64,000 nt of DNA from an uncultured Oscillospiraceae bacterium (GTDB taxonomy: Bacteria; Bacillota; Clostridia; Oscillospirales; Ruminococcaceae), in the NCBI GenBank assembly GCA_910586535.1, contig CAJUHS010000005.1, positions 71,504 to 135,503 of the forward strand. The letters run 5' to 3'. The translations under genes were made by a program, and so were the position numbers. The stretch's first letter is position 1. Every line of letters starts with the position of its first letter. The notes under the pieces are model-generated. The model saw only the letters and a program-made list of their open reading frames with translations, was not told the DNA's origin and did no database searches. Positions 57,886 to 64,000 of the stretch are shown piece by piece.

Positions 57886-59133
57886 ATGAATTACGCCGAA
57901 ACACTGGGAGCCAACGCAAAAGCCTGTGAAAAGGCCCTGCGCTGCGCTTCGACAGAACAAAAAAACAAGGCTCTGGCGGCAATAAGATCCGCTCTTACGG
58001 AAAATACCGAAAAAATTCTCTCCGCTAACAAAGCCGACCTCGAAGCCGCCGAAAAAAACGGTATGTCCGCGGCAATGCAGGACAGACTTAGGCTTACCTC
58101 CGAAAGGATATCGGGTATCGCCGCCGGCGTTGAGGACGTCATAAAGCTTGACGACCCGGTAGGTCTCACGGAAAGCGGCTCGGTTCGTCCCAACGGAATG
58201 AGGATAACAAAAGTAAGAGTACCCATGGGAGTCATCGGCATTATATACGAGTCCCGCCCGAACGTTACGTCGGACGCTGCCGTGCTGTGCCTTAAAGCGG
58301 GAAACGCGGTCATTCTCCGCGGCGGCAAGGAAGCCTATAACTCAAACAAGTGCCTTTGCGATATAATGAGAAACGCAATAGCTTCGGCGGGATTTCCGAA
58401 AGACCTCATACAGTTTGTGGACGACACTACCCGCGAAGTGACAACTCAGTTAATGAAATGCACCCAATATCTTGACGTGCTTATCCCAAGGGGCGGCGCA
58501 GGACTTATCCGCGCGGTCAAGGAAAACGCTTCGGTACCCGTTATTGAAACCGGCGTTGGAAACTGCCACGTCTTTGTGGACGAAACAGCCGATCTCGAAA
58601 TGGCGGTCAATATAGCCGATAACGGCAAGACTCAGCGTCCTTCGGTGTGCAACGCTGTAGAATCGCTTTTGGTACACGAAAAGGCCGCGGAAAAATTCCT
58701 GCCGGCGGTAAAGGCTCGTCTGGACAATCACAACGTGGAAATACGCGGCTGCGCTAAGACCGCAGAAATACTCGGAGACTGCGTTGTTCCCGCCTCAGAG
58801 GATGACTATGCGACGGAATTTTTAGACTATATCATTTCAGTAAAGGTCGTAAAGGATATCGACGAGGCTGTCGCACATATAGGAAAGTACTCCACGGGAC
58901 ACAGCGAATGTATTGTAACAAACAGTCTTGCAAACGCAGAAAAATTTAAGAACGAAATAGACGCGGCGGCGGTGTACGTAAACGCTTCCACCCGCTTTAC
59001 GGACGGCGGTATGTTCGGTTTCGGCGCGGAGATAGGAATTTCTACCCAGAAGCTTCATGCAAGAGGTCCCATGGGACTGCGTGAGCTTACCTCGGTGAAA
59101 TACCTTATCGACGGCAGCGGACAGATACGATGA
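57886..59133 (+). CDS. proA: gamma-glutamyl phosphate reductase
   Basis: 415 aa from ATG 57886, the standard length; the frame extends upstream to 57718, through the promoter. VIYESRPNVTSDAA near 118, LIPRGGAGLIR near 202 and ETGVGNCHVFVDETAD near 225 (the region of the active Cys) mark the family. Second step of proline synthesis with ProB (16613). Here it is a separate unit with its own promoter. Confidence 0.95.
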   Translation: MNYAETLGANAKACEKALRCASTEQKNKALAAIRSALTENTEKILSANKADLEAAEKNGMSAAMQDRLRLTSERISGIAAGVEDVIKLDDPVGLTESGSVRPNGMRITKVRVPMGVIGIIYESRPNVTSDAAVLCLKAGNAVILRGGKEAYNSNKCLCDIMRNAIASAGFPKDLIQFVDDTTREVTTQLMKCTQYLDVLIPRGGAGLIRAVKENASVPVIETGVGNCHVFVDETADLEMAVNIADNGKTQRPSVCNAVESLLVHEKAAEKFLPAVKARLDNHNVEIRGCAKTAEILGDCVVPASEDDYATEFLDYIISVKVVKDIDEAVAHIGKYSTGHSECIVTNSLANAEKFKNEIDAAAVYVNASTRFTDGGMFGFGAEIGISTQKLHARGPMGLRELTSVKYLIDGSGQIR

Positions 59134-59146
59134 AAGGAAAGCAGCA

Positions 59147-60130
59147 ATGAGCAATGATAAAAAAGACTTTTTTGACTATGACAGCTATGTAAGCAAAAAA
59201 ACGGGAAACGGAAAAAAGAACGGAAAAAAAACAACGCAGGATAAACAGGACAAACATGATAAACACAACGAACAAAAACCTCCGAAGTTTGTTCCTGCGG
59301 ATGAAAAGGACAGGTATTCCGCAAAAAAGACGGCAAAGAAACAGGACAAGGATTCCATTGAAAACATCAAGCGTATGTTTGACGAGGCTCTTGACGAAAG
59401 CCATGAGGAGATGGCGGAGTTTACCGAGGAAATAGAAGTTCCAGACGCCCCAGACTCAAACCCGGAGGGGCTTCGCAGAAAGCTGTATTTTCTGTTCGGC
59501 ATAATTGTTTCCCTGCTTGCAATAGTCGGACTTTACTCCACAGTGGTGTTTACGGTGGACGTTGTAAAGGATTTTGCGGACAACACCCAGCAGAAAAACG
59601 AATTTGCGCGGTTTGTGTACCCCATAGTCATCTGCGACCCTGCGCCGTTCAACCAGACGGTAAAGCTCCGCAGCGAAACTCTGATAACGGCGGCGCTTTG
59701 GGATATTATCCTGTACGATGATAAATCCAAGTACGAAGCGGACTTCGACATGATAATCGTGCCCGAGCTTGACGTGGAACAGCACGGTACAAAGCTTTTC
59801 GGAACCGGTCTCAGCTTCGAGCACCAATCCATAATCGGCGTGGAGGTACAGTTCTATTACGACGAGTCGATAAAATCCTACAGAATACCGTCGAACCCTA
59901 AGCACTTCACATATTCCCCCTATATTGAGGACATGACCCGCGTTGGCGAACGGTACACCCTTACGGTAGGATACGTTTCCCCTACGCCTGCGTGGCTGAC
60001 TCTTACGTCGGAGGAAGAGCCGAGTCCCGAAAAATACGTGGAATACGTAGTATCAAAGCGCGGAAACGAAATGACCCTTGTATCCATACAGGAGTCGGAT
60101 AAAAAGGTAGAATCGCCTCACGGACTGTAA
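59147..60130 (+). CDS. single-pass membrane protein of unknown function
   Basis: 327 aa. A Lys/Asp/Gln-rich cytosolic N terminus (first 105 residues), one membrane helix near 107-135 (LYFLFGIIVSLLAIVGLYSTVVF), then an extracellular domain of about 190 residues with beta-strand character. No family recognised. AGGAAAG precedes the ATG, 13 bp after proA, probably cotranscribed. Confidence 0.75.
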   Translation: MSNDKKDFFDYDSYVSKKTGNGKKNGKKTTQDKQDKHDKHNEQKPPKFVPADEKDRYSAKKTAKKQDKDSIENIKRMFDEALDESHEEMAEFTEEIEVPDAPDSNPEGLRRKLYFLFGIIVSLLAIVGLYSTVVFTVDVVKDFADNTQQKNEFARFVYPIVICDPAPFNQTVKLRSETLITAALWDIILYDDKSKYEADFDMIIVPELDVEQHGTKLFGTGLSFEHQSIIGVEVQFYYDESIKSYRIPSNPKHFTYSPYIEDMTRVGERYTLTVGYVSPTPAWLTLTSEEEPSPEKYVEYVVSKRGNEMTLVSIQESDKKVESPHGL

Positions 60131-60172
60131 TTCCAGGTATGTCGACATTTATTTTTTGAAAGAAGGAATGCC

Positions 60173-60562
60173 ATGGAAAAATACACCATAATAAGCGAAG
60201 TGAACGTCGGGGAAAAAGCAGTCTTACGGGAGTTTTACGCGGCTCGTTCAGCGATCTGAAGATAATCCTTGATACGGACGTCATAACCGCAAAACTCGGC
60301 GGAGGAAAGCATTGTGCGGAAAAAACCAGAGTCAGAAAAGGCGGACAAAGCATACCTGACGAGGATGTGCTGCGCCGCTTTGAAAAGCGGTTTAAGGACT
60401 TGGCAAATTCCTTGCTGCGACGAGGTTCATTTTTACGGCAATGAAAACGGATTTGCAGAGGCGGGAGAGTACCGTAACGGCAATATTATTTCGATTGACG
60501 GAAACGCTCCTGATTGGATAGCCGGATCAATAAGTTTTTTGGAGAATGAAAGCTATGAATAA
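60173..60562 (+). pseudogene. frameshifted gene of unknown function
   Basis: AAGGAA and ATG 60173 begin MEKYTIISEVNVGEKAVLR. The frame is lost near 60228, where a TTACGGGAG/TTTTACGCGG duplication of about 13 bp is visible, continues in another frame as FSDLKIILDTDVITAKLGGG, shifts again near 60400 and ends IPCCDEVHFYGNENGFAEAG to NESYE-stop. Family not recognised. Its tail overlaps the ybaK start. Confidence 0.65.
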
Positions 60563-61025
60563 AACAAATGCAGTACGGCTTCTCGAAGCGGCGGGAATCT
60601 CCTTTAAAACCGCAGAATACGCCGTTGACGAAAGCGACCTGTCGGGAATACATGCGGCGGAAATGCTTGGTCTGCCCGCAGAACAGGTATTCAAGACTCT
60701 TGTGCTGAAGGGTGACAAATCGGGATATTTCGTGTGCTGCGTTCCTGTCGCGGAAGAGCTTGACCTGAAAAAAGCCGCAAGGATCAGCGGCAATAAAAAA
60801 TGTGAAATGCTTCATGTCAAGGACCTGCTTGGCGTGACGGGCTATGTCCGCGGAGGGTGTTCCCCCGTGGGAATGAAGAAAAAATTCCCGACCTATATAG
60901 ACGAGACCGCCGTGCTGTTTGACGAGATAGCGGTCAGCGCGGGAGCTCGGGGTATGCAGGTGATACTGAATCCCGAAGCCTTGGGGGAGTTTGCGGAAGC
61001 AAAATTTTTTGCTATTACCGTCTGA
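60555..61025 (+). CDS. ybaK: Cys-tRNA(Pro)/Cys-tRNA(Cys) deacylase, YbaK/EbsC family
   Basis: 156 aa from ATG 60555. VFKTLVLKGD near 45-54 carries the catalytic Lys, VPVAEELDLKKAAR near 66 and VRGGCSPVGMKKKFPTYID near 105 are family marks. Hydrolyses mischarged tRNA. GGAG is well spaced from this ATG (the one at 60546 is too close). Confidence 0.92.
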   Translation: MNKTNAVRLLEAAGISFKTAEYAVDESDLSGIHAAEMLGLPAEQVFKTLVLKGDKSGYFVCCVPVAEELDLKKAARISGNKKCEMLHVKDLLGVTGYVRGGCSPVGMKKKFPTYIDETAVLFDEIAVSAGARGMQVILNPEALGEFAEAKFFAITV

Positions 61026-61154
61026 AAATTTTAAATTAAAGCGGTTTCCTGCCGTTATTTTCATCAAAAGCTTTAATTTAGCAAGGGTTTTATGCTATAA
61101 TAATGATGTATAACTTTCACAAAAAGTAAAAATTTGTTTTCTGGAGGAATTGTT

Positions 61155-62525
61155 ATGTCTATATTCGGAAAAGCGGCGGCAAGCAAGTCCGCCTCGGAAA
61201 AAATGGTGAGACTGCACATTATAATAGTGGTCATAGTGTGCGTGGTCTTCGGAATCATCAACGCGGTATCGGGAACGGTGCTTACCGGCGCTCTTATTGC
61301 TGTTTCCGGAATTGTGGTTGCAATAATTTCGTACACGGTACTGGCAAAGACCTCAACTACCTTTCGTGGAACTGTCATTTCTCAGGTACAGCTTCTCATA
61401 ATAATCGTAATGTCCGCTCTTAAGCATGAGCTTCACGGTATGTTCCCGCTTATGGGGGCTTCAATGGCTATCGCAGCTATATATTACAGCAAGAAAAACC
61501 TTTTCGCAAACTGGATAATCATGAACGCGGCAGGACTTGTCGGAATAGTATTCAACGATTTCTTCTACAACGGCGAAAACCTTGAATTTATTGTTAAGGG
61601 ACTTCTGGGACTCAACATATGCGCCGCTCTGATAGTCTATCTTGTAGATTGCAGCCTTAGTTACATAAAGGACTCCGAAGATTCGGCAGACGAAGCGCAG
61701 GGGCTTGTGCAGCAGGTACAGGAGCAGGCTGAAAGCAGCGAACGTGTTGCCGCACAGCAAAAGCAGGTTGTTGAACGTATTGCGGAGCTGTCCGAAAAGG
61801 TAAGCGGTTCGGCGGAGCTTATGAAAGACATTTCAGGACGCATCAGCAGCGCAGCCGAGGAGCAGGAGCGCACTATTGCTCAGATAGCGGACGATATAAC
61901 AAGGATATCCGAGGAGACGCAAAACAGCTTTGAAGAGTCCGCAAAGGTGTCGGCCGCCGCGGGAGAAAGCACGGAAATGATACACGAAAACAACAGGGAA
62001 ATGCAGCGTATGCTTGACGCTATGTCGGACATCAGCGAGTCCTCAAAAAAGATAGAAAGCATTATAAAAACTATCGAGGATATAGCATTTCAGACAAATA
62101 TACTCGCCCTGAACGCGGCTGTTGAATCGGCTCGCGCAGGCGCTGCGGGAAAAGGCTTTGCTGTGGTAGCCGACGAGGTAAGGAACCTTGCCACCAAGAG
62201 TGCGGAGGCTGCAAGCAACACTTCTTCCCTTATACAAGGCTCGCTAGCAGCGGTCAAAAACGGAATGGAGATCGCCAAAAATACCGCTGAGCGCATGAGC
62301 GGCGTTATGGAATCCTCGGAGAAAAGCGCAGAGCACGCGGGCATAATCAACGAGCTGACAGGCCGTCAGGTGGAGGCTATATCATCTGTGCGCAGCAGGA
62401 TAGAACAGATATCCCAAGTTGTCGCTCAGAACGTTCAGACCGCTGTGGAAAGCGCGGACATTGCTCATTCCGTTTCGGAGGAGGCAAGCCAGATGGAGGA
62501 GATCGTGGGTATTTTCCGTTCGTAA
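61155..62525 (+). CDS. methyl-accepting chemotaxis protein
   Basis: 456 aa from ATG 61155 (GGAGG upstream). About six membrane helices in the first 180 residues with no extracellular sensing domain, then a cytoplasmic coiled coil whose tip reads IEDIAFQTNILALNAAVESARAG followed by KGFAVVADEVRNLA. It should couple to CheW and CheA. The sensing helices resemble those of membrane-embedded sensors rather than classical receptors. Implies chemotaxis genes elsewhere. Confidence 0.92.
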   Translation: MSIFGKAAASKSASEKMVRLHIIIVVIVCVVFGIINAVSGTVLTGALIAVSGIVVAIISYTVLAKTSTTFRGTVISQVQLLIIIVMSALKHELHGMFPLMGASMAIAAIYYSKKNLFANWIIMNAAGLVGIVFNDFFYNGENLEFIVKGLLGLNICAALIVYLVDCSLSYIKDSEDSADEAQGLVQQVQEQAESSERVAAQQKQVVERIAELSEKVSGSAELMKDISGRISSAAEEQERTIAQIADDITRISEETQNSFEESAKVSAAAGESTEMIHENNREMQRMLDAMSDISESSKKIESIIKTIEDIAFQTNILALNAAVESARAGAAGKGFAVVADEVRNLATKSAEAASNTSSLIQGSLAAVKNGMEIAKNTAERMSGVMESSEKSAEHAGIINELTGRQVEAISSVRSRIEQISQVVAQNVQTAVESADIAHSVSEEASQMEEIVGIFRS

Positions 62526-62545
62526 TCAGTAAACGGAAAACGGCG

Positions 62546-62791
62546 TTATTTGTTTTTTAGGTCGTTGTGAAAATCAATGAGTTCGTTCGCGATAGTATCG
62601 AGACTGTGTACGTGTTCCAGGGAAATCTGCGAAAACAGGGAAAAAGCGTTTTTAACGGATTTAAAGATAATTTCGTTTTTCTCAAAGCTGTAGGAACCTG
62701 TGTGGATAAGCGTCATTATCTCGAACAAGGCTCTTGCCGTGTCTATTTCGGTTTCCAGTTCTTCCCTGATTTCTTCTAAATTCTTTTTCAT
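62546..62791 (-). CDS. small helical protein of unknown function
   Basis: 81 aa, acidic, all-helical prediction (MKKNLEEIREELETEIDTARALFEIM...SQISLEHVHSLDTIANELIDFH). No family recognised. AAAGGAAA precedes the ATG. Divergent from the small HTH gene at 62927, so their shared region with two operators may control both. Confidence 0.6.
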   Translation of the reverse strand: MKKNLEEIREELETEIDTARALFEIMTLIHTGSYSFEKNEIIFKSVKNAFSLFSQISLEHVHSLDTIANELIDFHNDLKNK

Positions 62792-62828
62792 GGCAGATTT
62801 TCCTTTCTGTTTTAAGGTAATTTAATTA

Positions 62829-62880
62829 TATCGCAAATATTAGCTATAGTCAATAGTGTATATAGCCAAAATTAGCGATA
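62829..62880. promoter_or_regulatory. two operators TAT(C/A)GC-N8-GC(T/G)ATA
   Basis: TATCGC-N8-GCTATA at 62829-62848 and TATAGC-N8-GCGATA at 62861-62880. Each is an inverted repeat with one asymmetric position, and the pair is mutually inverted. They lie 46 bp before the HTH gene at 62927. Confidence 0.7.
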
Positions 62881-62926
62881 CGGTTTTGTACTAAAAATAT
62901 AAGTAAGTCGAAAGGAAGTATATACA

Positions 62927-63145
62927 ATGCCGATAAGCTATTCAAAATTATTAAAAATATTTGCAGAAAAGGGCATAACCTCATATACCGTTACAAAAAA
63001 GGATAAAATTATCGGTCAGGCAACTTGGAAAAAAATTCATGATGGCGGACATATTGACACAAGAACCATTGAGGCTCTTTGTAAATATTTGGGCTGTCAG
63101 CCGGGCGATATTATTGAATATGTCGAGTCCAATGAAAACACGTAA
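62927..63145 (+). CDS. small HTH regulator (Cro/CI type, HTH_26-like)
   Basis: 72 aa. YSKLLKIFAEKGITSYTVTKKDKIIGQATWKKIHDGG...LCKYLGCQPGDIIEYV. Same family as the genes at 30654, 63372 and 63749. AAAGGAAG precedes the ATG. Confidence 0.85.
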   Translation: MPISYSKLLKIFAEKGITSYTVTKKDKIIGQATWKKIHDGGHIDTRTIEALCKYLGCQPGDIIEYVESNENT

Positions 63146-63153
63146 AAACGTAG

Positions 63154-63220
63154 GGCGGGGGCTTGCTCCCGCCTGCGGTAACGGTGAAATGGGCACCAGG
63201 GGACGTGAGACCCGTCCCCT
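63154..63220. repeat. double GC-rich hairpin element
   Basis: GGCGGG/CCCGCC (63154-63173) and AGGGGACG/CGTCCCCT (63198-63220) with a TAGGG...CCCTA frame. The second resembles the hairpin at 9444-9464. Possibly a dispersed intergenic repeat, and it may terminate the upstream HTH gene. Confidence 0.45.
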
Positions 63221-63288
63221 ACAAGATGTAAATAATTTGGGGATTGATTTAATTGCAGCACTGAACTTTGTGCAAATCAATAGGCGTG

Positions 63289-63308
63289 TTGCACAAAAAT
63301 TAGTGCAA
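63289..63308. promoter_or_regulatory. operator TTGCAC-N8-GTGCAA
   Basis: A perfect 6-bp inverted repeat with an 8-bp spacer before the HTH gene at 63372; the same half-sites as at 7337-7356. Confidence 0.7.
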
Positions 63309-63371
63309 TAATATGTATATACTTTAAACTTGAAACATGGTAAAATAATATTATGAAAGGAGTTGTGTGAA

Positions 63372-63608
63372 GTGCCGATCAAATATGATAAACTGTTTGC
63401 TCTGTTAAAAGAAAAGGGCTGGAACACAACTCGTATAAGAAAAGAGGGTTTGATAGGACAGGGAACTTTAACAAACCTTAGAAACGGTACAGGCGGATTA
63501 GACCACAAGACTATTGACAGAATATGTAGGGTTTTGAACTGTCAGCCCGGTGATATAATGGAGTATGTTGAACAAGACTGTGAAAATATCGAAAACGGCA
63601 ATTTGTAG
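63372..63608 (+). CDS. small HTH regulator (Cro/CI type, HTH_26-like)
   Basis: 78 aa from GTG 63372, with AAAGGAG at 63357-63363 at the right distance. YDKLFALLKEKGWNTTRIRKEGLIGQGTLTNLRNG...ICRVLNCQPGDIMEYVEQ. Its C-terminal tail EQDCENIENG is shared with the next gene, so the 3' ends have been exchanged or duplicated. Confidence 0.85.
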   Translation: MPIKYDKLFALLKEKGWNTTRIRKEGLIGQGTLTNLRNGTGGLDHKTIDRICRVLNCQPGDIMEYVEQDCENIENGNL

Positions 63609-63693
63609 ATTTTTAATTTTTTCATGATAGATTTTCCTTTCGTTTAGGATTGATTTAATTATACATTAAAAATCAGCGTATGTATATTGATAA

Positions 63694-63715
63694 TATGCAC
63701 AAAATTTAGTGCATA
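63694..63715. promoter_or_regulatory. operator TATGCAC-N8-GTGCATA
   Basis: A perfect 7-bp inverted repeat with an 8-bp spacer, 33 bp before the HTH gene at 63749. Confidence 0.7.
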
Positions 63716-63748
63716 TATTTATATTCTTGTATATAAGGAAGTGCATAT

Positions 63749-63985
63749 ATGCCAATAAGGTATAAAATTGATGTTATAGCGGCGTTAAAGTCAGCGGGGT
63801 ACTCAACCTACAAAATAAGAAAAGAAAAAATCATTAGCCAAAGTACCCTGCAAAAATTTCGTAACGGCGAAATTGTTAATGCTGATAATATGGCTCTTAT
63901 ATGTAAATTGTTGAAATGTCAACCGGGCGATATTATTGAATATGTTGAACAAGACTGTGAAAATATCGAAAACGGCGATTTGTAG
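63749..63985 (+). CDS. small HTH regulator (Cro/CI type, HTH_26-like)
   Basis: 78 aa. YKIDVIAALKSAGYSTYKIRKEKIISQSTLQKFRNG...ICKLLKCQPGDIIEYVEQ. Its N-terminal half is closest to the copy at 30654 (IAALKSAGYxT), while the C-terminal tail matches its neighbour at 63372, a mosaic pattern. GGAAG lies before the ATG. Confidence 0.85.
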   Translation: MPIRYKIDVIAALKSAGYSTYKIRKEKIISQSTLQKFRNGEIVNADNMALICKLLKCQPGDIIEYVEQDCENIENGDL

Positions 63986-64000
63986 ATTTTTAATTTTTTC

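Noticed and set aside
62927..63145. GAGTCCAATG inside the HTH gene as a stray copy of the micro-ORF motif
   Set aside because: Ten matching bases within a conserved coding region are probably chance.
1..64000. tRNA, rRNA, insertion sequences or an integrase
   Set aside because: I looked for T-loop GTTCGAATCC-like strings, DDE or tyrosine-recombinase motifs and long terminal repeats and found none that I could support.

Overview
The window looks like a chromosome segment from a Gram-positive anaerobe of the Clostridia, most likely a Ruminococcus-like member of the Oscillospiraceae. The evidence is IreB, YrzB-type DUF1292 and RqcH proteins, PyrR attenuation, a T-box leader, strong AGGAGG ribosome sites, low-to-moderate GC, and a secreted GH5 cellulase with a Big_2 domain. 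I saw no tRNA, rRNA, insertion sequence, integrase or CRISPR array.

Layout. 0-6.7 kb: tail of an unknown gene, rqcH, a copper ATPase with its chaperone, then a phosphoesterase, a P-loop kinase and a NUDIX gene. 6.7-8 kb: an HNH/small-protein pair divergent from an XRE/DUF1294 pair. 8-15.5 kb: a tryptophan-type T-box leader and a substrate-binding protein and permease, separated from their ATPase by about 4.2 kb of cargo and gene debris. 16.5-21.7 kb: proB, PdaA-type deacetylase, ireB, two exported proteins and a DUF368 (PopT-type) lipid carrier transporter. 21.9-23.4 kb: a transcription unit with a consensus promoter and a terminator but no long gene. It is filled with very short ORFs joined by a recurring motif. 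23.5-31.6 kb: DUF1292, a likely 6S RNA, a split TSUP transporter, ruvX, a phosphatase-acetyltransferase fusion, an aminoglycoside nucleotidyltransferase-like gene, an esterase and a cluster of ribbon-helix-helix and HTH genes. 31.6-42.9 kb, minus strand: the pyrimidine operon pyrR-pyrC-pyrF-carA-carB-pyrK-pyrD with its attenuator, interrupted twice by small cargo genes. 43-64 kb: mostly housekeeping and cell-envelope genes (acyltransferase, NCS1 permease with a coupled 59-residue protein, cyclophilin, rimO, pgsA, a cysteine-synthase-like gene, lipid kinase, GH5 cellulase, proA, ybaK, a chemotaxis receptor) and a terminal cluster of three small HTH genes, each behind its own half-site-N8-half-site operator.

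Two observations seem most novel. First, the micro-ORF transcription unit at 21.9-23.4 kb: three copies of its motif place a Shine-Dalgarno sequence in front of an AUG-GCA-stop dipeptide ORF, and there is also an AUG-UAA start-stop. Second, a recurring scar at three unrelated loci (phosphoesterase, trp-transporter permease, pyrF). A single cargo gene lies directly downstream of a host gene and is followed by a second, diverged copy of that host gene's last 12-17 codons. This suggests a cassette-like insertion process that supplies a replacement 3' end. A family of about 95-bp palindromic elements (three clear copies, one probable) and stop codons embedded in 8-bp tandem repeats add to the picture of small-scale 3'-end and intergenic remodelling.
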